A model generated the notes under the pieces. That model searched no databases. It had not been told where the DNA came from and was given only the letters and a program-made list of their open reading frames with translations. Below are positions 62,379 to 64,000 of a stretch of DNA of 64,000 nt, piece after piece (the stretch's first letter is position 1; each line of letters starts with the position of its first letter). Source of the DNA: Aquimarina aquimarini (lineage in GTDB: Bacteria; Bacteroidota; Bacteroidia; Flavobacteriales; Flavobacteriaceae). The stretch lies in the NCBI RefSeq assembly GCF_900299535.1, contig NZ_OMKE01000039.1, forward strand, positions 1-64,000, written 5' to 3'. Made by a program: the position numbers and the translations under genes.

Positions 62379-63827
62379 ATGAAAAAAATTTATTTACTTA
62401 TTTTAAGTTTAATTATTTGTTTATCTGTTACAGAATTGCAAGCTCAAGTAAAACCAGACTCGGAAAATAACCCGTCTAACGTTGCAAAAATAAAAAATGG
62501 AGAAGATGTTTTGATTGAAAATCATCCATATCAAGCCGATTTAGGTGGATGTGGAGGAACAATTATAGGACCTACTTGGATTCTTACTGCAGAACATTGT
62601 GTTGGAGGAATCGTAGGAAGAAGGATAGGAGTCGGGTACACCAAAAGAAGTGACAGATCAACAGGACAGACGTCTACTGTAAAAAGAGTTATTAAGTTTC
62701 CGTGTTCAGGATGTGATTTAAGTCTCTTAGAACTAAGTACTCCATTAGACTTGTCTGGTAGATATGCTAAAGCCATCAAATATGCATCAGCTGATGTTTT
62801 TACAGAAGGCTATGTAAAGCAAGGTAAAGATTGTTATGCTACAGGTTGGGGGCAATTGGGGCCTAATGGTGGTTCTCCTGATCATTTGCAAGGAGCATCA
62901 TTAAAATTTGGAGTTGTGCAACTATCTGACGAACGTATTAGAGTTGAAGAAACAGAAGGAAGAATGGTGTGTAGAGGAGATAGTGGTGGCCCGCTGGTTG
63001 TATATAACAGTAACAGGTCTGAAAGAATTTTGGTTGGAGCAGTGAGTGGAGGAGAAGGAACTCCTTGTACAGATTATGGCTTTTGGGGAAATGTTGCTAA
63101 TGCTGCATCTTGGATAGAAAGTCAAACAGGAATTAAACCTTATACAGAAACAGGAAGTACTGATAATGTGGCTCCTACAAGACCTACAAATTTAACTGCT
63201 AGTAATCCAACACAAACAACAATTGATCTCGCTTGGACAGCTTCTACAGACAATGTTGGTGTAACAGGGTATGAGGTGTATAGAGGAAATACGATGATTA
63301 CTACTGTAGCAGAAACCAGATATAAGGCAGTAAGTTTAACAGCTGGTACAGAATATACTTTTAAAGTATTAGCAATAGATGCAGCAGGAAACAAATCAGA
63401 GTTTAGTAATATAGCTACTGCGACTACATTACCTGGAGACCCTACCGATATTTGTAACGGTGTAGCACCATGGAGCCCAAATGTATCATACCAACCAGGA
63501 GATAGAGTAGTACATAGAGGAAATTTATGGGAGCGTACTTTTAGAGGGTGGAAATTTATTTCATCTTGTAGCGCTAATAAATCTGGTAAAATTATACCAC
63601 CAGAAGATAAAATTTCTGTATACCCTGTTCCTGCAAATAAAGAAATACACATTCTTTTTAATCCAGCAGAGAAAGCAGTATTCAATATTATAGATATGTT
63701 TGGTAAAACAGTACTACAAGGAAAATATAGATCAAACATAAACATCACAAAATTACAAGCAGGTACGTATACCTTAAAAGTTATTTCGAATGGAGCTAGT
63801 TATACTACCTCTTTCGTAAAAAAATAA
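62379..63827 (+). CDS. Secreted trypsin-like serine protease with FN3, chitin-binding-like and T9SS sorting domains
   Basis: This 482-aa exported S1 protease has a signal peptide (about 1-22, ending ELQAQV) and a catalytic domain with the triad His73 (LTAEHCVGG), Asp113 (SGCDLSLLEL) and Ser202 (CRGDSGGPLVV). A fibronectin type III domain (about 263-350, APTRPTNLTASNPTQTTIDL) leads to one CBM5/12-like module (WSPNVSYQPGDRVVHRGNLW) and a T9SS sorting domain (about 400-482, ISVYPVPANKEIHILF). The module shares its core with those of the metalloprotease at 46-48 kb. Probably digests proteins in particulate polymer. Confidence 0.93.
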   Translation: MKKIYLLILSLIICLSVTELQAQVKPDSENNPSNVAKIKNGEDVLIENHPYQADLGGCGGTIIGPTWILTAEHCVGGIVGRRIGVGYTKRSDRSTGQTSTVKRVIKFPCSGCDLSLLELSTPLDLSGRYAKAIKYASADVFTEGYVKQGKDCYATGWGQLGPNGGSPDHLQGASLKFGVVQLSDERIRVEETEGRMVCRGDSGGPLVVYNSNRSERILVGAVSGGEGTPCTDYGFWGNVANAASWIESQTGIKPYTETGSTDNVAPTRPTNLTASNPTQTTIDLAWTASTDNVGVTGYEVYRGNTMITTVAETRYKAVSLTAGTEYTFKVLAIDAAGNKSEFSNIATATTLPGDPTDICNGVAPWSPNVSYQPGDRVVHRGNLWERTFRGWKFISSCSANKSGKIIPPEDKISVYPVPANKEIHILFNPAEKAVFNIIDMFGKTVLQGKYRSNINITKLQAGTYTLKVISNGASYTTSFVKK

Positions 63828-63862
63828 TCTATTTATCTAACTCATAAATCGAGATGTAATTT

Positions 63863-63895
63863 AAGAAGCTGTCGAATCTGGCAGCTTCTTTTTTA
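63863..63895 (+). terminator. Rho-independent terminator of the serine protease gene
   Basis: AAGAAGCTG (63863-63871) pairs perfectly with CAGCTTCTT (63882-63890), loop 10 nt, then TTTTT. Confidence 0.88.
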
Positions 63896-64000
63896 TATCA
63901 TTCTATGAATAATGGGGATTATAAAAGCAGGAAATAAAAAAAGCTATAATTCAATAAAACAATTTCTAGGATACACTGTGAATTGATAATTAGGAATTCA

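Overview
The window reads as chromosomal DNA of a marine-type Flavobacteriaceae bacterium (Bacteroidota). The evidence is low GC, start sites without strong Shine-Dalgarno sequences, several promoters of the Bacteroidota type (TTTG, about 19 bp, TAnnTTTG), secreted enzymes with C-terminal type IX secretion (T9SS) sorting domains, menaquinone genes, a fused branched-chain 2-oxoacid dehydrogenase E1, and a PutA-like proline dehydrogenase. The content, including a LodA-type quinone oxidase and secreted proteases with chitin-binding-like modules, would suit an Aquimarina/Kordia-like genus. That placement is inference.

Layout. 0.1-1.8 kb: tandem PPK2 kinases. 1.8-4.9 kb: PLP deaminase, acetyltransferase and rhodanese operon, a MITE-like inverted-repeat element, and a LysR regulator. 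5.1-11.4 kb: topoisomerase IV operon parE - M48 protease - parC, then an MscS channel. 11.4-15 kb (minus): PhnA-like protein, fatty acid hydroxylase, TerC, a small lipoprotein, and a short XRE regulator whose upstream region carries seven GTTTAC-N4-GTAAAC operators. 15.4-20.5 kb: M14 carboxypeptidase, Lrp regulator, PEP carboxylase, DinB protein. 20.7-24.1 kb: two unknown exported proteins and a leucine-rich-repeat lipoprotein. 24.2-36.4 kb: esterase, then a menaquinone cluster (hotdog thioesterase, menF, menD, DUF2853, CvfB-like, menB). Between the CvfB gene and menB lies a block with ferritin, small unknown genes and a lodAB-like pair. 36.4-45.5 kb (minus): E1 alpha-beta fusion, an M1-peptidase-like beta-barrel protein without zinc ligands, a LOG-family protein, UvrA. 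46.1-51.5 kb: secreted metzincin protease, an unknown membrane-anchored protein, AroB, proline dehydrogenase. 51.7-56 kb: CPBP protease, GlsB-like membrane protein, DEAD-box helicase, ThiE-like protein, and a one-domain DEAD-like protein. 56.3-59.7 kb: an orphan double-glycine precursor peptide missed by length filters, and a two-gene operon of a large FAD oxidoreductase and an unfamiliar 285-aa protein. 59.9-63.9 kb: a 7TM-DISM histidine kinase and a secreted trypsin-like protease.

Most genes are housekeeping or typical of the family. The parts most worth a second look are the operator array at 14971-15293, the short RiPP-like peptide at 56342-56482, the FAD oxidoreductase plus unknown partner, the lodAB-like locus with an exact promoter, and the pseudo-peptidase barrel. 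No phage, insertion-sequence transposase, CRISPR array, tRNA or rRNA was found. I see no clear multi-gene defence system.
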